The translations under genes and the position numbers were made by a program. A stretch of 46,325 nucleotides of DNA from Bryobacterales bacterium. GTDB lineage: Bacteria; Acidobacteriota; Terriglobia; Bryobacterales; UBA6623. Positions 9,672 to 17,624 of the stretch are shown here, piece after piece. Position 1 is the first letter of the stretch, and every line of letters starts with the position of its first letter. The stretch lies in assembly GCA_028819255.1 (NCBI GenBank), contig JAPPMB010000004.1, positions 1-46,325 of the forward strand, given 5' to 3'. A model generated the notes under the pieces. The model did not search any database. It had not been told where the DNA came from and worked only from the letters and a program-made list of their open reading frames with translations.

Positions 9672-10165
9672 GATGATTCTTCTTGTCTTGGTTGAGAACA
9701 CTCCATGGCGAGTGTCCTTGTTCTTGATTCGACGGCCGAGAAGCCACGAGCGTTAGGTTTGGCGTGAGCCAAGACACCTTGCCTTCAGGCCAAGCATGGG
9801 GGGCGAGTGTCCGCACCTGTCCCTACGCGCAGCTGAATCTCGGACTGCAACCAAGTGTGCGCGCGGTGACATCGAAAGCGAATGCGGGCTGCCCGCAAGA
9901 ACTCCTTCGGCCCAGCAAGTTCAGTTGCCCGTGAGATGGCCTTGTCGGACCGGTTCTGGACAGACGGTAGGGCGGGCCTTTCGCGGCGCTGCCCCGCTGG
10001 ATGAGAGGGTGGCTGCGACGAGGTGTTCGAGGGGTCATGATCGATGCGATCAGGGCGTCCACGGTTCTAGGGTCTGACGGGCTGCTCTCAAGTCCGCCTC
10101 CCCGCCTCGGGGCCGCTCCTGTGCCGAATCGGAGAAGGAGACCGGGGGCATGGTGTCTTGTCGAT
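9672..10165. other. Intergenic region beside the transposase remnant
   Basis: No gene. It should have contained the C-terminal part of the ISAs1 transposase whose core ends at 10166, but no recognisable continuation was found in any frame. Confidence 0.45.
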
Positions 10166-10851
10166 CTACCAGTGGTTGCGGATCAGTGCCGCCAGCTGAG
10201 CCGGCTTGGCCTGCTCCACCGTCAGCGAGGTCAGCGCGCAGCTGCCTTCTCTGCTGGTCTCACCGGTCTTGACCGCTTGCCGCTCGCGCTCAATGCGGAT
10301 GGCCTGCTGGCGACCGTACAGGGCGGCATAGCCGTTGCAGTCTAGGTCGCTGAGATCCTGGATCCAGTAGCGGCGGCGCTCGATGCGACCATCCTGCTTG
10401 TCGAGTGTCTCGTGGCCGAGGCAGTCCGCGAACAGAATGTGCTGCCGGTCGTCCACCATGGTGGGCTGGTTCTTCTTCACGGCCGTCACTAGGTAGTCCC
10501 CGTCGCAGTCCTCGAGCAAGCCGCGCGCCGACTCGTGCTGGACGTGCAGTGCGTCGAAGGTGACGGTGCACCCGGCCAGATCCAGCTCCCCGGCCGTCTC
10601 GCGGACCGCCGGAACCCGTTGGTCTTGGAGTCGACTTCGACCTGTCCCAGCACCACCTCTCAGGAATGCTCCACGGCCGTGACCAGCATGCGACGCCCCC
10701 CCACCGTCCGCCTCGAGGCGCCGCGGACATTCTTGCCGTCCATCGGGATGCCCGGCAGGGCCCCTTGCCGAGGGGCCTCCCCGGAGGCTCTCCGGGCCGC
10801 CTTCCGCGAGCCCGTATCCTCCTCATCCGACGGGACTTGCCCCTGTATCAC
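10166..10851 (-). pseudogene. ISAs1 transposase, catalytic core fragment
   Basis: The first part reads IPMDGKNVRGASRRT, the ISAs1 'DGKxxRG' block carrying the first catalytic Asp, and ends at an in-frame TGA (VEHS-stop-EVVLGQVEVDSKTN). A frameshift follows after KTN, and the next frame reads RVPAVRETAGELDLAGCTVT then FDALHVQH, with the second catalytic Asp, and continues into DYLVTAVKKNQPTMV. The piece ends at LIRNHW-stop, just where an intact transposase would continue into the 'HWxIENxLH' block with the catalytic Glu. It has at least two disabling mutations and lacks its C-terminus. Confidence 0.82.
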
Positions 10852-11264
10852 TTAGATTCCGCCTTGGATGTCAACGCGAAAATGCAAGAATCCTGAGGTT
10901 TCGAAGGGATTGGGCGGGGTCTGCGAGGGAGTGCGCTGGAGTACGTAGGCAGACTGGATCGAGGAGTGGCTGGCTGCCTTGCAGGCTGCCGGGCACCGTT
11001 TCCTGCTGGAAGGTGGGCTTTGCCCCCTTGGCGCCCTGCAGTCGCTTCCCTCCAGGATTTTCTGAGACATCGGGAAACTCCGATGGCCTGCCATGGGGGA
11101 GGCGGCGGCTAGGCCGCCGCAGGGGCGAGCGTCAGCCGCCACGTCCGTATAGCTGGCGGCTTGCTTCCCAACAGAGCCCGCGTCCGTTTCCTAGTGCAGC
11201 CTGAGCATAGCAGGGGCCCGGCACCGGAGGAGTGCGGTGCCGCTGCACGCCGCCAGCGGTGCCC

Positions 11265-11439
11265 TCATGCGCCGGACTCTCTGGCGGGCGCTTCCAGCTG
11301 CCCCTCCCGATTCTGGTGCAGCAAGGCGTTCAGCAGAGTGACCAGCTTGCGCATGACCGCGACGATCGCGACCTTGAACTACTTCCCCGCAGCACCCAGG
11401 CGCTCGTAGAACTCCCTCAGGTCCGGATTCCAGCCAATG
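11265..11439 (-). pseudogene. IS110-family transposase, C-terminal fragment
   Basis: The minus-strand frame reads NPDLREFYERLGAAGK-stop-FKVAIVAVMRKLVTLLNALL and ends at TGA (11265-11267). This matches the conserved C-terminus of IS110/IS116/IS902 transposases ('NP..fY.RL...GK..KvAl.AvMRKLL..LNA'). A TAG interrupts it after GK. The fragment lies between the two halves of the ISAs1 transposase, so an IS110 element inserted there and was later mostly deleted. The RuvC-like N-terminal part is absent. Confidence 0.75.
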
Positions 11440-11451
11440 TAAGAGGGGATG

Positions 11452-11721
11452 TCAGATGAGGGACAGCGGCAGGGTAGCTAGGATGTTGTGAAACGTCGTG
11501 ATCGACGTGGTCGTGTAGCAGCGCCGGCTAGGACTGTAGAAACAGCCCACCGCCTGCCGCTGCGCCTGGTCCAGCAGGGCCGCGAACTGGGCGAACGCGG
11601 TCACCCCACGGAAGCCCGCCAGTCGCGCCGCCAAGGCCAGCACAGTGCCCAGGCGGTAGCGCTGGCCCCACGCGCTGCGGTAGTCCTCCACCTCGTCCAG
11701 GCAGTCGAACATGCTGCGCAA
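11452..11721 (-). pseudogene. ISAs1 transposase, N-terminal fragment
   Basis: The frame contains MFDCLDEVEDYRSAWGQRYR, LGTVLALAARLAGFRGVTAF and SITTFHNILATLP, matching the N-terminal ISAs1 domain ('DpR...G.rY.L..iLaLa..A.laG.rg..afaqfa'). It begins after a TAG a few codons upstream (no ATG at the expected place) and stops at 11452, directly beside the IS110 fragment. It belongs to the same transposase as the core at 10166-10851. Confidence 0.8.
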
Positions 11722-11967
11722 TGCGGGCGGCGGCGCGGTACGCTGCGGGCCCTGCTAGGCTGGATCCTCCGAGGGCTGGCCCAGGGCCGCCCTCGCATCC
11801 GCTTCCACTCCGAACACAAGCACCTCTGAATTCAGACAAAACGTGGCCCTGCGGGCCAGCCGCGCCACAAGGCTCCATCGGAGCCGTGCGTGATGGTGCC
11901 GCTATGAACCCAAGCTCCAAACGTCCTACTTCGAACAGTGCGTCTACTTTCCACTCGATGCTCCTGC

Positions 11968-14658
11968 CTAAAGCTGTTGCTCTAGACGTGCATCAAGAAC
12001 TTGTTGGATCCGCGTTCGAGCATCCTCCAAGTGTGTCCTTGTGACGTAGTTCAGCTGCCGAGCCCGCAGAGCCTGAGCCAGTCCCGATTGCAACCGTAAG
12101 AGATCGGCTCGAGCCAACGCTGCTGCATCTCTCGGCAAATCGGACGGGGGACTCAGAACCAATTTGATCAAGTGCTCAAGATGTTTTCCTTGTAAGTTCC
12201 GACGAAACGTATTCACGTTTGATCGAGTCTCCAGTTCGGACCAAATCGCTTGCCTCACGCCTACGAATGCTTCCTCCATGGTAAAACGATCGGATGGGTC
12301 GGACTGGAGGAACTCCATATCTTGGAATCGAGAAAGTTTGGTTGGATTATAGAGCTCGTTCAGTGCTTCCGACTGAACTCTCAGCACGGCGTCATGGAAT
12401 GGGTAATCCAGTCGCTTCGTCTTAAATTGACTATCCTCGAAATCGCGAAATCGGCCGATTTGGAGTTTCCTAAGCAAATCCGCAGATATGTCGAAAGCTG
12501 TGGCGCTCCAAATCTTGGTGCGCAGAAACTCCAGAGCTTTTCTTTGTTCCTCCGCTGGAACAGGCTGATATGGAACACGACCAGCCGAATCTCCCGTGTG
12601 ATCGCGATTGTGGTAAATCCCACCGATGTACTTCATCGCAATGTGGGACGCAAGGAAATAGGGTTGCCATATGTTACCGACTGCCCGTCTCAGGATCTCA
12701 AAGCTATCGCCCTCTCTGAGAAGCCTCGATTCAATTCTCGACAAGATCTCATCCGTAAGCTGAAACTGACGCTCGAACCACTCTAGTGGTTGGCTCGAAT
12801 AATCGTTGGGGTTGTTGCGTGGGTCGAGTACGCGTGCTCCAAAGCCAGAGTCCTCATCAGTCGCATAAGTCAGGCTCGGTTCAGAGACACGAGAGGCTAT
12901 CTTGCGAAGTTCCGGGAGTTCGTCCTGCGGTGTTCCGGCTTCAGGAATGGGTTTATAAGCATACTCGACAGCCCAGTAATCGTACTCTCCGACAACTTCC
13001 TGATAGTAATCGCCTTGGTCCTCGCCGGGTAGCGCGACAAGGGGAGGCAGATAGTCCATCACCGAGACACTCGTCCGCGATTCAACCTGGCTGCCACTGG
13101 CTAGCTCGTCGAGGGGCGTGACCGCGCTCCCTCGAAAGTTGTGTCTCAGACCAAGGGTGTGGCCGACTTCATGAGCGACCAGCCACTGCAGGAACTGCCT
13201 GATAAACTGTTTTTCGTCGTCAGCGTCCCATCCAGGGCGGGTAGCAAGCACATCAAGACCGAGAGTAGCGGCGTCAACTATAGCGAATCCCATGCCGCAA
13301 TTCACGAGCCGACCGTGCCTTCGTCCGTTGTCATCCCCGAAACTCTCCTTTAGTTGCTGGAGAGCCCGCAAGGGATGGACTGACGTCTCGTATTTTCGAC
13401 GAGCCGAGAGTCTCATCAAGGATTCAGCAAGGCTGATGTCAGCCGACATCTGTTGGCCGGTATAAGGATTGCTGTGCGAAGGACCGATCGCGAAAGTCCT
13501 GTCGTAGCTGATGAACCACCGTATCGTGTTGTAGCGGAAATCTGCAGGATCCCATTCCGCATCGTCCGGTTGCTGGCGAACAATAATCGCATCCTTGAAC
13601 CCGATGCGTTCGAACGCGGGATTCCACATCAAGACGCCGTTGCGAATCCCCTCTCGATACTCGTAGGGGATCGAATTCTCCAACCAAAAAACGATTGGTT
13701 GCTTTGGTTCCGAAGTGAGTTTCTCAGGATGCTTCTTCTCAAGTTTCCATCTCCTTACATATCGAACGTACGGAGTCTCTGACCGGTCACTGCTAAAGTC
13801 CATATGCATGTCATAAAAATGCCCTACTCGATCATCCCCGAGCCGAGGCATGTAGCGACCTTCTGGAAGTGCGGCAAGACTGACACGTAGATGTAGGTTC
13901 AAGGATCTAGGGTTGGGTAACGTGATTGATGGCTTCTTCAGCTCCTGTGCTCGGAACTGGGTCAGCAGTCCGAGTTCGGAGTTCCTAGGAAACGATTTCA
14001 GCAGGACGATAGTACTATCGGCCTTCTCGAACTTGTAGCCAGTTTCGTATGCCTCCTTAAGTTGCTCGGTAATCCCACTAAAATCTTGTGCGAAAAAGAC
14101 CTCATGTAAGTCGACTAATATGCCACCACCATCTGGGTTGGGCAGGCTTAAAAGTTTCCCGGATCCGATTATCGAGTCGGAAAATGAGTTTCGTATTGCC
14201 CTCGCAGAAGGAGAACTCTTCGTCGCTCGAAACCGCAGGTTTTTCCTAATGAGCTGTACTCGATTTCCTAGTTTTTTCCAATAGATAATATAGTTATCTA
14301 ACATCCCCATATTCGTTCCGTAAAGTCCGCGCTCACCAGTTGCTCGATCGAGCTTCTGAGAATAGATATAGTTCATCTCCAATTGACTTGGAGTTATCTC
14401 GATATAGGCTTTGTTTTCATTGGTGTTTCGATAGAACGTAAACAAGCCTTCGACCTTCTCCATGTCTTTAGTGATTCGTTGAAATGATTTCTCGGATCCC
14501 TCCTTGACTTTGCTCTCATCTTCCTTGTGTTCGGCCGACTGCTCAGGTTCAACGGCCGTCTCGTCGACTGCGGGAGGCTCTGGCGGATCCTGAGCGCCAT
14601 ACAACGTCATGGTGCCCCAAAGGAGAAGCAGCGGAAAAGTCAATCTGGATCCCATCAT
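11968..14658 (-). CDS. Secreted zinc metalloprotease (DUF5117/DUF5118 type)
   Basis: An 896-residue exported protease. The chosen start (MMGSRLTFPLLLLWG) gives a signal peptide; an upstream frame to 14802 lacks one. After an acidic linker (about 25-60) comes a long beta-rich domain of the DUF5117 type. The catalytic motif HEVGHTLGLRHNF lies at about 496-508, a metzincin-style HExxHxxGxxH with three His ligands and the general-base Glu, and a Met-turn follows (SVMDY). The rest matches the long C-terminal helical region of this family, and total length fits. Codon use is visibly AT-richer than neighbours, with runs such as TAGATAATATAGTTATC near 14282. ISAs1 remnants lie on both sides, so transfer is likely. 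A TACAAT -10 candidate lies at 14673-14678. Confidence 0.9.
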   Translation of the reverse strand: MMGSRLTFPLLLLWGTMTLYGAQDPPEPPAVDETAVEPEQSAEHKEDESKVKEGSEKSFQRITKDMEKVEGLFTFYRNTNENKAYIEITPSQLEMNYIYSQKLDRATGERGLYGTNMGMLDNYIIYWKKLGNRVQLIRKNLRFRATKSSPSARAIRNSFSDSIIGSGKLLSLPNPDGGGILVDLHEVFFAQDFSGITEQLKEAYETGYKFEKADSTIVLLKSFPRNSELGLLTQFRAQELKKPSITLPNPRSLNLHLRVSLAALPEGRYMPRLGDDRVGHFYDMHMDFSSDRSETPYVRYVRRWKLEKKHPEKLTSEPKQPIVFWLENSIPYEYREGIRNGVLMWNPAFERIGFKDAIIVRQQPDDAEWDPADFRYNTIRWFISYDRTFAIGPSHSNPYTGQQMSADISLAESLMRLSARRKYETSVHPLRALQQLKESFGDDNGRRHGRLVNCGMGFAIVDAATLGLDVLATRPGWDADDEKQFIRQFLQWLVAHEVGHTLGLRHNFRGSAVTPLDELASGSQVESRTSVSVMDYLPPLVALPGEDQGDYYQEVVGEYDYWAVEYAYKPIPEAGTPQDELPELRKIASRVSEPSLTYATDEDSGFGARVLDPRNNPNDYSSQPLEWFERQFQLTDEILSRIESRLLREGDSFEILRRAVGNIWQPYFLASHIAMKYIGGIYHNRDHTGDSAGRVPYQPVPAEEQRKALEFLRTKIWSATAFDISADLLRKLQIGRFRDFEDSQFKTKRLDYPFHDAVLRVQSEALNELYNPTKLSRFQDMEFLQSDPSDRFTMEEAFVGVRQAIWSELETRSNVNTFRRNLQGKHLEHLIKLVLSPPSDLPRDAAALARADLLRLQSGLAQALRARQLNYVTRTHLEDARTRIQQVLDARLEQQL

Positions 14659-14944
14659 GGCTTCGTGTTTCGATTGTACCGCACGGCAATCCCATTTAAG
14701 ACACATTGTCTTGTCCTGATTGAGGAGGTTGCGGGGAGGTTCAGGTCGGCTACTATGTTTCGGACGACCAGTCTGCGCTTCGTCTACGAGATCCTCCGGC
14801 ACGATTCCTGTGGCAAGGGAGAGTTTGCCGGCCGCTCTGCCGACCCGTCCTAGTAGGGCGAAATAGTGACACCCCGAAATTGATACATGTTCGGAACTCA
14901 GGGTATAGTCGCTGGGCGCGGCCCCGAGGGTCTGCCGCGACCTT

Positions 14945-14964
14945 GCCCGGGCGGGTACCCGGGC
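14945..14964. repeat. GC-rich inverted repeat 1
   Basis: GCCCGGG (14945-14951), loop CGGGTA, CCCGGGC (14958-14964). One of two strong hairpins between the protease and the right-hand ISAs1 remnant; possibly part of the degraded element end or a REP-like sequence. Confidence 0.6.
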
Positions 14965-15007
14965 GACCTCGACGGGTGGGGCGCAAGCGCCGGCACACCG
15001 GTGCTGT

Positions 15008-15025
15008 CCCGCCTGGCCAGGCGGG
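15008..15025. repeat. Perfect 18-bp palindrome
   Basis: CCCGCCTGGCCAGGCGGG is a perfect palindrome without spacer, 32 bases before the stop codon of the ISAs1 C-terminal fragment and so just outside its coding end on the minus strand. Role unknown. Confidence 0.6.
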
Positions 15026-15056
15026 GCTCAGCACGCGGGCGGGCGAGCCGACCGGT

Positions 15057-15286
15057 CTAGCCCCGGGGCGGGACCAGCAACAGGTCGAGCGCCTCCTGCA
15101 CGCGGGCTGCGAAATGGCGGTTGGCCTCCGGCTCATAGCGGAACTCGGGCTGGCAGCGGGTGATTGAGATCGTCGCGTTGGTCAGGCAGGCGAGATTGCG
15201 CAGCCGGCCCCGGCAGCGGCCCTCGTCATAATCGTGAAGTCTCGCACGTAGTGCAGGCGGTTCTCGAAGTGCCATTTGTGGGAAAC
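15057..15286 (-). pseudogene. ISAs1 transposase, C-terminal fragment
   Basis: The first frame reads HKWHFENRLHYVRDFT, containing the ISAs1 'HWxxENxLHxxRD' block with the catalytic Glu. After a frameshift near 15235 the next frame reads YDEGRCRGRLRNLACLTNAT, then the usual C-terminal block with YEPEANRHFAARVQEALDLL, and stops with TAG at 15057-15059. The N-terminal domain and core are absent here. This piece starts almost exactly where the left-hand core (10166) ends. Confidence 0.8.
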
Positions 15287-15527
15287 AGGCCCAGGCGACG
15301 GACACACCTCCCCTCAGCCCGCGCTAACCTGCGATGGGCGGGCGTCTTGCGAGGTGCGCTCGCCAAACGTTGAATCGTCACGCCAGTCCGGGCAGCCCCG
15401 AATTATGGCCCGAACCGTGCGCTGATTCCAATGCCGGCGAGCGCACCCGCGTCTCAAATTGAAGACCGCATGATCGCACAGAAGCTCACGGAGCGACTGC
15501 CGCATCGGTCTGGTTCATAGCTTCGGG
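15287..15527. other. Intergenic region
   Basis: About 240 bases with no supported gene and no further recognisable transposase sequence. Confidence 0.4.
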
Positions 15528-15926
15528 GTGGCCGCCGAGCGGCCATGGGGGTTTAGGTGCCTTCGTGTAAACTGCGGGGGCTGGAGGTCGCGCTTGCCAG
15601 GGGCATTGTCCAGATCGAGTGCTGCGCTGCCGCTGTTGAGTACGGTGCTGCTCGCTCCGCCGGTGTACTTGATCGCGCGGTGGATTCGCATCTTCAATGA
15701 GACAAGCGCCCACGAGGATCGCGTCGAGGAATTCGGCTCGGTGCTCCCGGGTGTGCTCCAGGACCCCTTGACAAGCACCCTGTTCGCGGTGGTGTGCGCG
15801 GCGACTGCCGGGGCACTCGGAGCGGCTGGCCTGATCCGGCTTTCCGGGCTGTGGCGGCTGCTCTGCGCCGCGACTTTCGGGCTGGGCGCGCTGCTGAGTC
15901 TGTTGTTCCTCTGGACGTTGCTATAG
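15528..15926 (+). CDS. Small membrane protein of unknown function
   Basis: A 132-codon frame starting with GTG. After a basic, poorly conserved-looking N-terminus come three hydrophobic stretches: about residues 33-52 (LPLLSTVLLAPPVYLIARWI), 81-103 (STLFAVVCAATAGALGAAGL) and 107-132 (LCAATFGLGALLSLLFLWTL). A polar, acidic loop (HEDRVEEFGSVLPGV) lies between the first two. This is a typical three-helix inner-membrane protein. The true start may be further in, for example at a TTG near 15594. No relatives recognised and no operon partner. Confidence 0.5.
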   Translation: MAAERPWGFRCLRVNCGGWRSRLPGALSRSSAALPLLSTVLLAPPVYLIARWIRIFNETSAHEDRVEEFGSVLPGVLQDPLTSTLFAVVCAATAGALGAAGLIRLSGLWRLLCAATFGLGALLSLLFLWTLL

Positions 15927-16261
15927 AGCTGCACACGGGCGGATTCCGGTCGGCGGTCAAACCGGATGCTCCGCGTCGGCCTCGTGCTCGCCGCTCGCCG
16001 GGCGTTCATGGTCCCACCGGTAGAGACGTAGTTACGGCCGAACTGGCAGCGAATTCGGGCCGCCGAACGGAGACGAAGCCATGATTGGATCCGATGAGCT
16101 TCGGGTTCGTTCTTGCGGCCACAGGCAGCTTCGCGGCGAGTCCAATTGGGAGGGGTCGGTTCCAAGCGTGTCACGGAATGTGCATCGCGAGTCATAGGCC
16201 CCATAGGGGCGATTCCGGGCGGCGCGGCGGGCAGACCGTGACGCCCGCCTATACTGGGGCG
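15927..16261. other. Intergenic region upstream of an oxidoreductase gene
   Basis: No gene. The following reading frame stays open upstream to 16085, but that part has no signal-peptide or domain character and the Tat signal begins at 16262. Confidence 0.45.
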
Positions 16262-17425
16262 ATGCCCGACAGACGTGCCTTTCTGGCCGGCGCCGCCGCC
16301 CCAATGCTGCTCCCTGCCTCCGCGGTCGGTGCGAACGACCGCGTCTCCGTCGCGCTGATCGGCGCCGGCGGCCGCGGCCGCCGGGTCATGGCGGCCTTCC
16401 GCGAACTCGGCTCTCCAGTGCCGGCTGTATGCGACGTCTACGAGCCCAACCTTGCCAGGGGAGTCGAGGAGGCCGACGAGGGCGCGCAGGGCTATCGCGA
16501 CTATCGGCGGATCCTGGAACTCAAGGACCTTGATGCGGTGCTGATTGCGACACCCGACCACTGGCACGTGCGCATGATGCTTGATGCGGTCGCCGCGGGC
16601 AAGGACGTCTACTGCGAGAAGCCGATGTCCCACTCGATCTCGGAGGGCGTGCGGGCCGTAGAGGGCGTTCGCGCCACGGACCGTATCGTGCAGATCGGCA
16701 TGCAGCGCCGCAGCACCCCGTGGGTCGTTGAGATGCGGCAGTCTGTCGCCGAAGGAGCGATCGGCACGCTCACCATGGCCCGGGCGGAATGGAATTGGGC
16801 GATCTCAAAGCCGCTGTCCAACTCCCCGCTTTCCGGCGAGTTGGACAGCAACCGGTTCCTAGGAGGATCGGCTCGCTCCCTCGAACCCATGATGTTCCGG
16901 AACTGGCGATACTTCTGGGCATTCTCGGGCGGCAACATGACCGACCAGGGAACCCACCTGATGGACGTGATCCAGTGGTTCGGAGGCGTCGGGTCTCCCC
17001 GGTCGGCCGTTTGCCAGGGCAAGGTGGTCGGCATGCGAGGTGCGGAGACGCCGGACAGCTTCTCGGCCGCCTTCGACTACGGGCCGTTCCTGGCCAGCTG
17101 GAACCTGAACTACAACAACGACTTTCGCAACGGCTGGACGATCGAGTTGCTCGGGGACGAAGGGACAGTGGTGCTGAACAACCGCGGCTACCGCCTGTAC
17201 GCCGCGCCTTGGGCCCAGAACCAGGAACCGGTCAAGGTGTACGAGGATCGCTTGCCCACGATCCCGCACGTACGGAACTTCCTCGAATGCGTCAAGAGCA
17301 GGGACGAGCCGAACGCGCCGGTCGAGGTCGGGCACACCGCTGTGTGCGGTCCGCATCTTGCCAACATCGCCTTCCACCGCAGGTCCTCCGCCTTTCTGAA
17401 CCCGGAGGCCACAGAGGTTTTCTGA
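16262..17425 (+). CDS. Gfo/Idh/MocA-family oxidoreductase with Tat signal
   Basis: A 387-residue NAD(P)-dependent oxidoreductase, probably acting on a sugar or sugar acid. The ATG at 16262 begins a Tat signal (DRRAFLAGAAAPMLLPASAV), so export to the periplasm in folded form is likely. The Rossmann motif IGAGGRGRR is at 33-41, and the EKPM motif with its conserved Lys is at 119-122. The C-terminal half is the Gfo/Idh/MocA beta-sheet domain (GGNMTDQGTHLMDVIQWF, with Asp and His typical of the active site). It is about as long as family members. It is not operonic with the later pair at 22.8-25.3 kb. Confidence 0.9.
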   Translation: MPDRRAFLAGAAAPMLLPASAVGANDRVSVALIGAGGRGRRVMAAFRELGSPVPAVCDVYEPNLARGVEEADEGAQGYRDYRRILELKDLDAVLIATPDHWHVRMMLDAVAAGKDVYCEKPMSHSISEGVRAVEGVRATDRIVQIGMQRRSTPWVVEMRQSVAEGAIGTLTMARAEWNWAISKPLSNSPLSGELDSNRFLGGSARSLEPMMFRNWRYFWAFSGGNMTDQGTHLMDVIQWFGGVGSPRSAVCQGKVVGMRGAETPDSFSAAFDYGPFLASWNLNYNNDFRNGWTIELLGDEGTVVLNNRGYRLYAAPWAQNQEPVKVYEDRLPTIPHVRNFLECVKSRDEPNAPVEVGHTAVCGPHLANIAFHRRSSAFLNPEATEVF

Positions 17426-17624
17426 GGCGCCCGCCCGTGCGCGTGCTCGCTCGCAACACGCAGATCGAATGAGGGACCGGCTGCCAGCATCTTGCAGAAA
17501 CCGCGTTCCCTGGAGTTCCCAATGCCGGATCGGTTGCCGGTCTGCGAGACTGGTACGGGCAGGGGAAGTCCGCAGAGATGACGGTCTCCGCTGACTGATT
17601 CCCTAGGGCGAGGCTCGATGCTGC

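Larger units (their letters stand above)
10166..11721 (-). mobile_element. ISAs1-family element remnant interrupted by an IS110 remnant
   Basis: Read on the minus strand: an ISAs1 transposase N-terminus (11721-11452), then about 600 foreign bases that include an IS110 transposase C-terminus (11439-11265), then the ISAs1 catalytic core (10851-10166). The DDE C-terminus is missing. The 413 bases 10852-11264 contain no recognised gene; they include a GGCGGCGGC...GCCGCC inverted stretch near 11101-11120. Terminal inverted repeats and target duplications were not identified. Confidence 0.75.

Noticed and set aside
14659..14802. N-terminal extension of the metalloprotease
   Set aside because: The extension lacks a signal peptide and would bury the clear one that begins at 14658.
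16085..16261. N-terminal extension of the first Gfo/Idh/MocA protein
   Set aside because: The Tat signal starts at 16262; upstream residues have no domain character.
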